A stretch of 47,648 bases of DNA, taken from assembly GCA_903864435.1 (NCBI GenBank), contig CAIPFY010000044.1, positions 1-47,648 of the forward strand, given 5' to 3'. This stretch comes from an uncultured Chloroflexota bacterium (GTDB lineage: Bacteria; Chloroflexota; Anaerolineae; Aggregatilineales; Phototrophicaceae). The position numbers and the translations under genes were made by a program. The notes below the pieces were generated by a model, which worked only from the letters and a program-made list of their open reading frames with translations, was not told the DNA's origin and did no database searches. Positions 33,234-42,099 of the stretch are shown piece by piece; the stretch's first letter is position 1, and every line of letters starts with the position of its first letter.

Positions 33234-34561
33234 GACTGCCCCTCTCGTCCTTGCCACGTAAAACGTCGAGTCTCGGTCACATAATAGGGCGCTTCAGGAT
33301 GGGCGGTATCAATGACCGCAATCTCCCACTCATAATCGTGGCGAGCGCCATCTGCCGCCTGCCACTCTGGCGGCAGAATAAACGAAAGTTCCTGCGTGGT
33401 CGCGCTGTAGCTCAGGTTAGCCGTCGTATCCCGCGCCGTCACCAGATAGGCTTGTCCGGCTGAAATCGAACCGGTTGCCACCCATCGCAGCGTCACAATA
33501 GCATCTGCCGAAAAGAACGCCCTGTCGCTTGGCATCAATGCCGTCGGCGCGTTGAATGTGGCGGTAGCCGTTGGCGTGGGGGTTTCGCTCCCCGAAGGAG
33601 ACGGCTGAATGGTTGGCGTGGCCGTCGGAGCAGGCACCCGTACCAGTTGCCCTTCCGAAAGGTTAACCACACAGTTCGCACCGCCCGAACCTAACCCGAA
33701 ATCGCATTGGGAGAATGTAATCTCTGGATTCAGTTCCGAAAGGATACGCAAGTTCGCCCCGTAGCTAAACGCGATCTGGATGATATTCTCGTCATGCGCC
33801 ACAGAATGCCACATCACGCCCGGTTGAAGCGTCTCGGTAGGCACAATCGCCACCATCCGCCCGCCCGCATCCACCACCAGCGTCACCGAACCGCCGCTGT
33901 CAGACGACGCAACCGGGGTTTCCGCTGTAACATTCGGATCAACCGTTGGCGTCGGCCATGGGACTTCAATATTCTGCCCCAACTGAATCATCGAGGCATC
34001 GCTCAAATTGTTCAGGTCCAGCACTGCCGGAATCACATCCAAACTGCTATGACCACACCGCATCACCACCGAAATCAAGCTGTCGCCCGCCAGCACCGGT
34101 TGAATGCACGGGCCGAGTGTGGGTGAAGCCGAAGCAGTCAGTGTCACCGTTGGCGTGGGCGGCCCTTGCGTCACCGTCGCCAAAAACAACGTTGGGCGCG
34201 GTGTACTCGTCATCATTGTGTGAGTCGCCAGCACCGTTGGCGTGATGCTCATCGGCGTCGCCGTTCCCCGCACTAAATTCAGCACTTGAACGCCTGACCA
34301 CAACAAGCCGACCACACACGCCAGCGCCACCAACGTGAGGATCGCACCAACGATAACCGTCCCACCCCGCCACCGGAGTTGTCCTTCGGCAAGGTCGGTT
34401 TCACCATACACATGATCGTAATTCGCAGCATTTCGGGAATCCGCATCATCATCAGCCACCCGCTGCACCTGAGCAAGCGCCATCCCGCAGGTTCGACACA
34501 CCGCTGCGTTCTGATGATTGGGAGTCTCGCAGATCGGGCAGATTTTATACGAATGTGCCAA
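33230..34561 (-). CDS. Zinc-ribbon, membrane-anchored LysM protein
   Basis: A 443-residue protein. The N-terminal zinc ribbon has Cys8, Cys11, Cys22 and Cys25 (CPICETPNHQNAAVCRTCG). One membrane helix lies at about 68-95. Outside it are a Thr/Pro stalk, a first LysM-like region with Cys (GPCIQPVLAGDSLISVVMRCG), a second (HSVAHDENIIQIAFSYGANL) with the Cys pair insert FSQCDFGLGSGGANC, a Ser/Thr/Pro linker and a C-terminal beta domain with TLRWVATGSISAGQAYLV and a final FTWQG. The start is TTG 34559-34561; no better start exists before the ribbon. It probably senses or binds cell-wall material outside and something cytosolic through the ribbon; this is inference. Confidence 0.82.
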   Translation of the reverse strand: MAHSYKICPICETPNHQNAAVCRTCGMALAQVQRVADDDADSRNAANYDHVYGETDLAEGQLRWRGGTVIVGAILTLVALACVVGLLWSGVQVLNLVRGTATPMSITPTVLATHTMMTSTPRPTLFLATVTQGPPTPTVTLTASASPTLGPCIQPVLAGDSLISVVMRCGHSSLDVIPAVLDLNNLSDASMIQLGQNIEVPWPTPTVDPNVTAETPVASSDSGGSVTLVVDAGGRMVAIVPTETLQPGVMWHSVAHDENIIQIAFSYGANLRILSELNPEITFSQCDFGLGSGGANCVVNLSEGQLVRVPAPTATPTIQPSPSGSETPTPTATATFNAPTALMPSDRAFFSADAIVTLRWVATGSISAGQAYLVTARDTTANLSYSATTQELSFILPPEWQAADGARHDYEWEIAVIDTAHPEAPYYVTETRRFTWQGREGQS

Positions 34562-34635
34562 TCAGAGAGCCTCACTACTCACAGCCAATCCGTTCGGATG
34601 ACATTATACTTGGGCATGATAACGCTTGACGAGAC

Positions 34636-35601
34636 TTAGCCAGCCACCAAGCGCCCCTGTGGATACACCAGCGTCTCGTGTATCTGTGAATTTGCCGGAA
34701 CAACCGACTGCGCCAGCACAACGGTATGGCTGAGTTGGGCATGATGCCCCACACTGCACCCCGCCTCCAGATACACTCGTGGGCCGATTTTCGCCCCCTG
34801 CCCGATGCTCACACGGGGGTCAATCCGCACGGGCGGGACAATCTGCACACTGGAAGCCAAATCCGTCAGAATGTGGGTATCCACGCCTTCATCCATCAGC
34901 AGCTTGTTGACAGCCAGCAAGTCGAGATCGGATTGCACTTGCAGCATCCAGCTGGTTTCCGCAGCCGTCACCGTCCCCCCCGACCGGATGTAGCGTACAA
35001 AAATATCGCTCAGATGATTTGACAGCACACCCGTTTTCACGGTTGCGTTTGCCAGATAATCCACCATGCCTTGCCCGAACACCGCCAGATTAGCGACATG
35101 CAACGCACCCGTCGGCGCAATTAGCGCATCTTCAAAAATCGCCCCGTTCGCCCACCACCGCTGCGCTCCCGCGTCCGGCGTCCGGTTGAGCAGCACCGGC
35201 GCAACCGTGAGTACCGCCTGTACCCCTTCACCTTCCGCCTGCCGCAACAATCGCTCAGGATGATTCGGATGCACGAATGTATCGTACCCGCATAGCAGAA
35301 ACGGTTCGGGATGACGGTGGCATAGTTCGCTCAGGGTGCGTGTCAGGCTTTCGTGATGCTCCAGCACCACAAACTCCACCGACACATTCGGCATCCAGCT
35401 TGCAGTCAAGTACGAGGCCACCGACCCCGCGCTCACATCGAGGATGACCACATAACGCCGGATACCCGCCCGGTACAAACGCTCCATTGCGCGTACCACC
35501 AGCGGTTTTCCCAGCGCAGGCAGCAGCGGGAATGCGTGCGAAGTCAAAGCAGTCTGATGATACGGGTTATTCAGAGCCACCACGACTGCCAGTTCAATCA
35601 C
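34636..35601 (-). CDS. Degenerate nucleotidyltransferase-like protein with C-terminal left-handed beta-helix
   Basis: A 321-residue protein with the layout of sugar-nucleotide pyrophosphorylases. The Rossmann-type N-terminal domain has FPLLPALGKPLVVRAMERLYRAGIRRYVVIL. The C-terminal hexapeptide repeats read VRIDPRVSIGQGAKIGPRVYLEAG. The first strand, AVVVALNNPYHQTALTSHAF, lacks the G-x-G-T-R nucleotide loop, and the metal-binding Asp region reads CGYDTFVHP. It may be inactive, regulatory, or specific for an unusual substrate. GTG 35599-35601 with AGGGGGT upstream is chosen; longer frames run into the pfkB-type gene. It follows that gene by 65 bp in the same direction. Confidence 0.72.
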   Translation of the reverse strand: MIELAVVVALNNPYHQTALTSHAFPLLPALGKPLVVRAMERLYRAGIRRYVVILDVSAGSVASYLTASWMPNVSVEFVVLEHHESLTRTLSELCHRHPEPFLLCGYDTFVHPNHPERLLRQAEGEGVQAVLTVAPVLLNRTPDAGAQRWWANGAIFEDALIAPTGALHVANLAVFGQGMVDYLANATVKTGVLSNHLSDIFVRYIRSGGTVTAAETSWMLQVQSDLDLLAVNKLLMDEGVDTHILTDLASSVQIVPPVRIDPRVSIGQGAKIGPRVYLEAGCSVGHHAQLSHTVVLAQSVVPANSQIHETLVYPQGRLVAG

Positions 35602-35666
35602 GCTGCAACCCCCTGCGAACAACACAAACGGCGAAGGTTGAGTATACCATGCTGGTTCGGGCGGCT

Positions 35667-36785
35667 TTAGAAACCGGGCAGCGTCACGGGTGACGATAGC
35701 CATCCGGCTTCCATACGCCGTCCTGTCGCCTCCCACGAGCGTACACCACTGTTTGAATCCGCCGCTTCCACATTACACGCGCCCACCGCACACGCCCATC
35801 GCAGCGCATCCTGCGGCGGCAGTTCGTGAATCAGTGCGGTCAAGAAGCCTGCATAAGCCGAATCCCCGGCGCCAGTCGTTCCCACCACGTCTACCTGAAA
35901 CGCAGGCGACCACAACTCCACCGCCCCCCACGCTGCCGCATCCAGCCTCAAGCGGGTGAGCGCCTCGAAACGGTTGGCGGGAGCCGTTTTCACATACATC
36001 CCCATCTCGCCCAGTTTAAAGCCCACAATCGCCGGCCCGTGCGCCAGCAGTTCATCCGCCAGCGCCGACAGATACGCCCGGTCAACATGGTCAGCCGCAT
36101 CGGGCGACCAGCGATCAAAATCCGTCCGTCGCAGCATAAACAGAATTTCTTCGAGGCTGGGGATGAACACATCCACATAGGGCAGCGTTGCGCCGAGAAT
36201 CGCCTGCCAGTCAGCGCGACCAACCGCAGCGTTCGGGTCGGGCATGGCGGTATCCAGCGAAGTGACCGCGCCGACGGTTTTTGCCTGCCGGAAGATGGCG
36301 CTCAACTGCTCACCCTGATTTTCAACCAAGCGCGGCAACAGCGGCGGATACCCCAGATGAAATATCCGGGTACGTGCCACCAGATCAAAATCCACATTGT
36401 CGGAGCCGAATGTCCGGTTCGTACCCGTGCAGTGCAAGAACGTCCGATCGGCCTGTTCCGGTGACAGCACAACCGTGCTGGAACTGGCTTCCCCGGCTAA
36501 AGGAGTCACAAATTCGGCAAGCTGTGAATCCCGATTGCTCAAGTAATTTAGAATCAGTTGACCGATCAAATCGCCGCCCACCGTCGCCAGCAACCGCACG
36601 TTCACACCCAGTCGGTGCAACGCCAGACCGGTATTGGATACCGCGCCGCCTGTCGAAACATGAATAGGTTCCGTCTCAACAAGGCGTCCCGGTGTGGACA
36701 TCTCCTTCAGGCTCACATGCCCCATGCCGGGAATCAAATCGAGGCACAAATGCCCACTCACGACCACATCAAACAAATCAGCCAT
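35667..36785 (-). CDS. PfkB-family carbohydrate kinase
   Basis: A 372-residue ribokinase-type kinase. The N-terminal substrate part is VVVSGHLCLDLIPGMG, with STGGAVSNTGLALHRLG and TVGGDLIGQ. The C-terminal signature VVGTTGAGDSAYAGFLT contains the anion hole and catalytic Asp308. DVFIPSLEEILFML is the usual mid-protein segment. Family members phosphorylate ribose, fructose, nucleosides and related compounds; which one applies here is not clear. ATG 36783-36785 has AAGGAT upstream; the open frame to 36968 has no support. It is followed by the nucleotidyltransferase-like gene, so a sugar-phosphate role is possible. Confidence 0.88.
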   Translation of the reverse strand: MADLFDVVVSGHLCLDLIPGMGHVSLKEMSTPGRLVETEPIHVSTGGAVSNTGLALHRLGVNVRLLATVGGDLIGQLILNYLSNRDSQLAEFVTPLAGEASSSTVVLSPEQADRTFLHCTGTNRTFGSDNVDFDLVARTRIFHLGYPPLLPRLVENQGEQLSAIFRQAKTVGAVTSLDTAMPDPNAAVGRADWQAILGATLPYVDVFIPSLEEILFMLRRTDFDRWSPDAADHVDRAYLSALADELLAHGPAIVGFKLGEMGMYVKTAPANRFEALTRLRLDAAAWGAVELWSPAFQVDVVGTTGAGDSAYAGFLTALIHELPPQDALRWACAVGACNVEAADSNSGVRSWEATGRRMEAGWLSSPVTLPGF

Positions 36786-36826
36786 ACCACAAATCCTTGC
36801 GGAGATACGAAAAATGATTTTGCACA

Positions 36827-36853
36827 CAGGGGCGCTCTCGATGAACGCCCCTG
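36827..36853 (-). terminator. Terminator after the pullulanase gene
   Basis: CAGGGGCG, 11-base loop, CGCCCCTG: a perfect 8-bp GC-rich stem 20 bases after the pullulanase stop. On the leftward strand it is followed by TGTGCAAAATCATTTTT. Confidence 0.7.
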
Positions 36854-36873
36854 CATTTTCCGATAAACGTGGA

Positions 36874-39800
36874 CTACTGCGGCAGCACGAACACCGCCGC
36901 CGTGCGTCCCGGAATGGTAAATGTGCCGCTGCTGGCATCAAAGGCCGCGCCGCGCACCACCGCATCATACGAGTCCGCCAGCACCGGATGCAGCGCCAAC
37001 CCCTGCCCGACCAGTTCCGCGTTGGTGAACGTCACCGCGTCAGTATTGGCGTTGAACAGCACCACGATCCGCGCATAGTTCGCGTCGAGATCAGTCAGAT
37101 TGCCCGCATCATCGAGCGTCATCACGATCAGCCCCGGAATCTGCTCCGGGCCGACATTCTGGAACGTCAACCGATCCTGAATATCCTGCGCCGTCGGCAA
37201 CCGGAACAGCGGCGAACCCTGCCGGATTTGCAGCATTTCGCGGAAGTTCATCCGTGCGCTTTCAATATCGGCAGGCGTAGGCATCAGCGCCGGATTCGCC
37301 AGCATCGGCTGGAGTTCTTGCCAGCGATCGCCATTCTTGTCCTGAATCGGCAGCCCCACCCCGAAGTTATTCGACTGGTAGGTAAAGTCCAGCCTATTGA
37401 ACCAATCCCCCGAATTGTAGCTGTCCCGATCCATTGATTTCGAGCGCAGCAAATCATCACCTGCATGGAAGAACGGCACGCCCTGACTGAGCATGACGAT
37501 GTTCAGCGCGAGGTTGTTCATCCGCACCAGTTCCGCCACTGTCGCGCCCGGAATCTGCTTGTAAACCGTGATGTCCCAGATCGTCTCATTGTCGTGCTTG
37601 GAGACATACACAATCTGTTCCTGCGGGTCGAGCGTGTAGCCCGTCGGCTGCTGATCGCCACTATACAGCACATCCGCGCCCGTGACGGTGTTCCCGTCCG
37701 CGCCGATGAACGAGTAGTCGCGCAGGCCGCCTGCCAGCCCGATGCGGATTTGATCGCTGAACAGCAGCAACCGCGCCGCCTGTTCTTCTGCCGTGCCGCC
37801 CGTCAGCCCATTTGGATTGACCGACAGCCCATTGGCGAAACCCTGATAAGCGCGATCACCGAACGGCGTACCGCCGCGCACGGCATCGCGCAGTCGGTCG
37901 TTAAACGTCCCGATGCCCACGCCGCCCATATTCAACTGGGTAGCATTCACGCCGCGTGCGTTGTCCTTCACCTCACCAAAGTTCCAGCCTTCGCCATACA
38001 GGTAGATCGCCTTGCCGTCCACGCCGTCCTTTTCCAGCGTGAGCGCATCCAGCGCCGCCCGCACATGCTCCATGTTCGACCGCATGTGATGTCCCATCAG
38101 GTCGAATCGGAAAGCGTCTATCTTGTAAGCCTTCGCCCATGTCACCAGCGAATCGATCATCAGCTTTTCCATCATGCGGTGTTCGGTCGCCGTATTCGCG
38201 CAGCAAGTGCTGGTTTCCACCGCGCCCTTGTTGTTCAGGCGGTGGTAGTACCCCGGCACAATCTGGTCGAGTACCGACTTCTCGCTCTCACCGCTGGCAT
38301 TGGTGTGGTTATAGACCACATCCATCACCACCCGCAGACCAATCTTGTTGAGCGCCTCCACCATCTGGCGGAACTCCACAATGCGCGTCACGCCGTCCGG
38401 GTTGGTCGAATAGCTGCCTTCCGGCGTGGTGTAATGATAGGGATCGTAGCCCCAGTTGAAGCCGTCCGCATCGCGCACCGCATTCACCGCCGCCTGCTGT
38501 TCCTCCGAGTCCGACGGGAAGGTTGCCAGCACTGTCGGGTCAGGATTTTGCTGTTCAGCCTTCACCTCGTTAATCGTCGCCATATCGAACACCGGCAACA
38601 AATGCAGGTAAGTCAGGCCGGACTGTGCCAGCCCTGCCAGATGCTGCATCCCGTTACTTTCGGGAACCGTGAACGCCATAAACGTGCCGCGATATTCCTC
38701 TGGCACGCTGGCATCGTTCATGCTGAAATCGCGCACATGCAGTTCATAAATCACCGTATCTTCCGCCGCACTCACTGGCGGCTTCGCCAGATCGCTCCAC
38801 CCTTCCGGCAGCAGGTCGGCATCTTCCAGCCGCACAATCTGGCTGCGCAGGCTGTTGGTGGACAGACTCAGCGAATACGGGTCAGTCACGCGGTTGGTCA
38901 CAATCTCCTGAACCGAAGGCGCATACACCTTCACTTCGTACAGGTAGAACTTGCGCGACCACGACGCATCCCCTTCCACGCTCCACACGCCCGTCTGACG
39001 ATCCAGAGTCATCGAGATGCGCTTCGCTTTGGTATCAGGTTGCGAGTCATCGAACAGCATCAAGCGCACACGTTGCGCGGTAGGTGCCCACACCCGCAGG
39101 GTCGGCACATCACCAACATAGGTCACGCCCAGTTCGCCGTCATACACAAACAGATCATCCAGCACACCGGGGATTTGCAGCCCCGTACCATCAATCGCGT
39201 GGTCATCTGGGCCGAACGCAGCCACACCAATCTGACTGCGGACGATCCCGCGCGCGATCTCCTGTGCGGATTCGGGTAGCTTCAGCGCGGCATAACCCGC
39301 CAACTGTGGGAAACGTTCCAGAATATCCGCGCTCAGTCCAGCCGGGTCGAGCGTCAAATCTACTGCCGTCCCACCGCTGAATCCGGTTGGGCCGCCCTTC
39401 ATTCCGCCTTCCACCGAATAGAACAGCTTGAAGGTCGTGCCTTCTGCCACATCGCCCACATCCCACGCAATCGTATCGCGGGATACCCATTGTGCTTTCT
39501 GCTTGCTCAAATCCGGCGTGGCCGCCTTGCTCATACCCGGCATTGTTCCCGTTCCCACCAGCAGCACATTAGTCGCCGCGTTGTAGACGAACGCCACCGG
39601 AGTCCCTTCAGCAGGCACGTTGAACGGGATGTTTGCCCCGCCGGCCACCGCGTCCGCCCCGTAATTGACATCCCAACTCTCATTCAACGCCACCTTCACT
39701 TCATAATCGCCCGCCGGAATCGCGTCCGTCGTAAAGACGTACACGCCATCGCCATCCGGGTCTTGCAACCAGCTGCGCAAACAGTCCGGTTGCCAGTCCC

Positions 39801-41340
39801 CGGAGCAGCCCAGTTCGCTCTGGAAACTACCCGGTGCGACGGCGATCACATCGCCCACGCTATCCGCTACCCAGTGCGAAACCGCGTCATAGTAGAACTT
39901 CACACTGCTATCCGCGCCCAACTTCAACGGAATATTCGGCCCGCCCGCGTCAGCGTTGCCGCCATAGTTCACATCCCACGTCCCGTTGAGCGCCACTTTG
40001 TACTCATAATCGCCCGCAGGCAGATCAAACGTCCCCTGCCACACGCCGTCCGCTTCATCGAAGGTCAGACCGGAATTGTCGCAAGCGGGATTCCAGTTGC
40101 CCTTATCGCCCTGATCGGCGGGGCAGCCCAGTGCCGTTTGAATCGTGCCGGGGATGACCACCTTATCCGGTTGCGCCACATCCTTCGGCGGCACGACAAT
40201 CGGCACAGCAGCCGCCGCCCCGCCCACAGGCGCTGGCCCGCCGATCACATTCGGATCAATCGCTATCGTCACAACCTTCGACGCCGAGTCGAAGTTGAAC
40301 GTCACCTGTGCATAATCCACCGTGACTTCAAACGGAATATTCGCGCCGCCGCTGACTCCATCCGCGCCGTAGTTTTCCGTCCACGCTAGGTCAATCGCAA
40401 CTTTGGCTTCATACGCGCCCGCCGGAATCGCGCCGGTCACATACGTGTAAATGCCGTCCCCATCCGGGTCAGTCATCAGCGTGAGGGTGCAGTCCGGCGC
40501 CCAATCGCCATCCACACCCAGATCAGGGTCGCAGCCCACTTCGCTGTTATAGCTGCCCGGCACCGTGACCGTCATACCCGCCACCGCCACCGGAACAGCC
40601 GTCGGCGCGACAATTGGCGCGGCTTCCACCGCCGGATCGCTCACCTTCACATTGATGAACTTGCGACCGGAGGCAAACCCCACCGTCGTCTTGAATCCGT
40701 CCTGCGTCACTTCAAACGCGACCGGATCGCCATTCAGCGCCCCTCGCGCCCCGTAGGTTTCATCAGGATTCTGGTTCACCGCCACGCGCAGGTTATAGCT
40801 CCCCACCGGAATCGCGGTAGTCGAGAAGTTGTAAACGCCGTTGCCGTCCGGGTCTTGCAACCACGCCCGCAGACAGTCCGGTTGATCGTTCGCCGAACAG
40901 CCCAACGCCGTCTGGAAGTCGCCCATCGCCACCAGAATCAACGAACTCACGTTATCGGTGACCCAGTGCGTTTTGTGATCGTAATAGAACTGAACGGTGG
41001 TATCCTGATCCAACACCAGCGGGATATTCGCGCCACCAGTTTCCGCGCCCGCCCCGTAATTCTCGTCCCAGCCGCCATTCAACGCGGCCTTATATTCATA
41101 GCTACCCGCCGGAAGGCTGAACTCGCCAACCCACACATCATCTTCAGCATCATAGGTCAATCCGGTGGTCGTACATTCCGGTTGCCAATCGCCGGGGCAG
41201 CCCAGCACGGATTGAATCGTTCCGGCCACCGTCACCGAAGCCGGCGGCGTGCCCTGATCCTGTGCAACCAGCGGCATCCCCACCAGTATTCCAACGAGGA
41301 AAAGCAGGCATAATCCTGCTAGAATCCAGCGACGAGTCAT
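36874..41340 (-). CDS. Secreted pullulanase with five X25-type modules
   Basis: A 1488-residue exported enzyme that should cut alpha-1,6 branches in pullulan or starch. A signal peptide (1-26, ending LVA-Q) is followed by five modules of about 100 residues (36-128, 134-234, 256-362, 393-492, 497-597), each with LGC..., YxxKVAxN, WDxNYG and GGANIP-like elements as in X25 starch-binding modules. The GH13 part has FNWGYDPYHY (near 963), VVMDVVYNHT (near 1005), DAFRFDLMGHH (near 1078, nucleophile Asp), LYGEGWNFG (near 1117, acid Glu) and VSKHDNET (near 1248). It ends with a beta domain. AAGGAG precedes the ATG. No anchor is visible. Confidence 0.93.
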   Translation of the reverse strand: MTRRWILAGLCLLFLVGILVGMPLVAQDQGTPPASVTVAGTIQSVLGCPGDWQPECTTTGLTYDAEDDVWVGEFSLPAGSYEYKAALNGGWDENYGAGAETGGANIPLVLDQDTTVQFYYDHKTHWVTDNVSSLILVAMGDFQTALGCSANDQPDCLRAWLQDPDGNGVYNFSTTAIPVGSYNLRVAVNQNPDETYGARGALNGDPVAFEVTQDGFKTTVGFASGRKFINVKVSDPAVEAAPIVAPTAVPVAVAGMTVTVPGSYNSEVGCDPDLGVDGDWAPDCTLTLMTDPDGDGIYTYVTGAIPAGAYEAKVAIDLAWTENYGADGVSGGANIPFEVTVDYAQVTFNFDSASKVVTIAIDPNVIGGPAPVGGAAAAVPIVVPPKDVAQPDKVVIPGTIQTALGCPADQGDKGNWNPACDNSGLTFDEADGVWQGTFDLPAGDYEYKVALNGTWDVNYGGNADAGGPNIPLKLGADSSVKFYYDAVSHWVADSVGDVIAVAPGSFQSELGCSGDWQPDCLRSWLQDPDGDGVYVFTTDAIPAGDYEVKVALNESWDVNYGADAVAGGANIPFNVPAEGTPVAFVYNAATNVLLVGTGTMPGMSKAATPDLSKQKAQWVSRDTIAWDVGDVAEGTTFKLFYSVEGGMKGGPTGFSGGTAVDLTLDPAGLSADILERFPQLAGYAALKLPESAQEIARGIVRSQIGVAAFGPDDHAIDGTGLQIPGVLDDLFVYDGELGVTYVGDVPTLRVWAPTAQRVRLMLFDDSQPDTKAKRISMTLDRQTGVWSVEGDASWSRKFYLYEVKVYAPSVQEIVTNRVTDPYSLSLSTNSLRSQIVRLEDADLLPEGWSDLAKPPVSAAEDTVIYELHVRDFSMNDASVPEEYRGTFMAFTVPESNGMQHLAGLAQSGLTYLHLLPVFDMATINEVKAEQQNPDPTVLATFPSDSEEQQAAVNAVRDADGFNWGYDPYHYTTPEGSYSTNPDGVTRIVEFRQMVEALNKIGLRVVMDVVYNHTNASGESEKSVLDQIVPGYYHRLNNKGAVETSTCCANTATEHRMMEKLMIDSLVTWAKAYKIDAFRFDLMGHHMRSNMEHVRAALDALTLEKDGVDGKAIYLYGEGWNFGEVKDNARGVNATQLNMGGVGIGTFNDRLRDAVRGGTPFGDRAYQGFANGLSVNPNGLTGGTAEEQAARLLLFSDQIRIGLAGGLRDYSFIGADGNTVTGADVLYSGDQQPTGYTLDPQEQIVYVSKHDNETIWDITVYKQIPGATVAELVRMNNLALNIVMLSQGVPFFHAGDDLLRSKSMDRDSYNSGDWFNRLDFTYQSNNFGVGLPIQDKNGDRWQELQPMLANPALMPTPADIESARMNFREMLQIRQGSPLFRLPTAQDIQDRLTFQNVGPEQIPGLIVMTLDDAGNLTDLDANYARIVVLFNANTDAVTFTNAELVGQGLALHPVLADSYDAVVRGAAFDASSGTFTIPGRTAAVFVLPQ

Positions 41341-41483
41341 AAGAAACTCCTTGCAAAAGCTATACTTCCTGAAAAGAGATCAACAAAGCGACTCTGCTAT
41401 GTATTGTATCCCAATGACACCAAAACCGAACCCGACCTGAAGCATACTGTAGCATTGAGTCGCATTGATATAGAGAGGCGTCC

Positions 41484-42092
41484 TTGAAACATTTAGTTCA
41501 TTTCAACACCAACCACTGGTACTATCTCGCTCTGGGAGGGCTGTGCATCCTGCTGCCCTTTCTCGCAAGCCGCATGGAAAAACCCGCACCGCTTATCCCC
41601 ACGCTGCCTGCCGATTTCCCCGCAGCCTTTACCCAGTATGCCACTGTACAGCGCCCGGACGGAACCTTGCGCGATCTGTACATCAACACCCCGGCATTAG
41701 CGGCTTACGGCGGCGGCTACGACTTACCGGATGGCAGCATCTTGGTCATCACCGGCTGCACCGCGCAGCAAGATTCCGCCGGAAAATGGATCACGGATCA
41801 GAACGGGCGCTATACCTGCGCCACAGCATTCGACAGTCTGCACCTACGCGCCAAGCGGCGGGACTGGCCGGATAGCGCCTTTCCCGGTGACGACCGCAAC
41901 GGCGATTGGAACTACGGCTCGTTCACGCCCTCCGGCGCAGCGTTCGCAGAACCGATTACGCCCTGCTTCCAGTGTCACAACACCGCCGAACAGCCGGATT
42001 TTACCTACACCTTCCGGTTGCTGGCGGAATACTGGCGCACGCAACAGGTAATCTATTCGTTCTGTGACCAGACCGGACGCACCCCCTGTTAG
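41484..42092 (+). CDS. Cytochrome P460-like haem protein, exported
   Basis: A 202-residue protein with an N-terminal membrane or signal segment (YYLALGGLCILLPFLA, 13-28). FTQYATVQRPDGTLRDLYINTPALAAY and LPDGSILVIT follow the cytochrome P460 pattern. A single haem-binding motif CFQCH (C161, C164, H165) lies near the C-terminus. P460 proteins oxidise hydroxylamine or NO in some bacteria, but many members are uncharacterised. The TTG start (41484) has AGAGG six bases upstream. Extra cysteines near residues 92, 112, 194 and 202 could form disulfides. It is divergent from the pullulanase gene. Confidence 0.82.
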   Translation: MKHLVHFNTNHWYYLALGGLCILLPFLASRMEKPAPLIPTLPADFPAAFTQYATVQRPDGTLRDLYINTPALAAYGGGYDLPDGSILVITGCTAQQDSAGKWITDQNGRYTCATAFDSLHLRAKRRDWPDSAFPGDDRNGDWNYGSFTPSGAAFAEPITPCFQCHNTAEQPDFTYTFRLLAEYWRTQQVIYSFCDQTGRTPC

Positions 42093-42099
42093 GCGGTGT

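Noticed and set aside
37465-39279. A 604-codon open frame opposite to the pullulanase gene
   Set aside because: It is antisense to a well-supported GH13 enzyme, rich in His and Arg, and shows no domain. It is a by-product of codon bias on the other strand.
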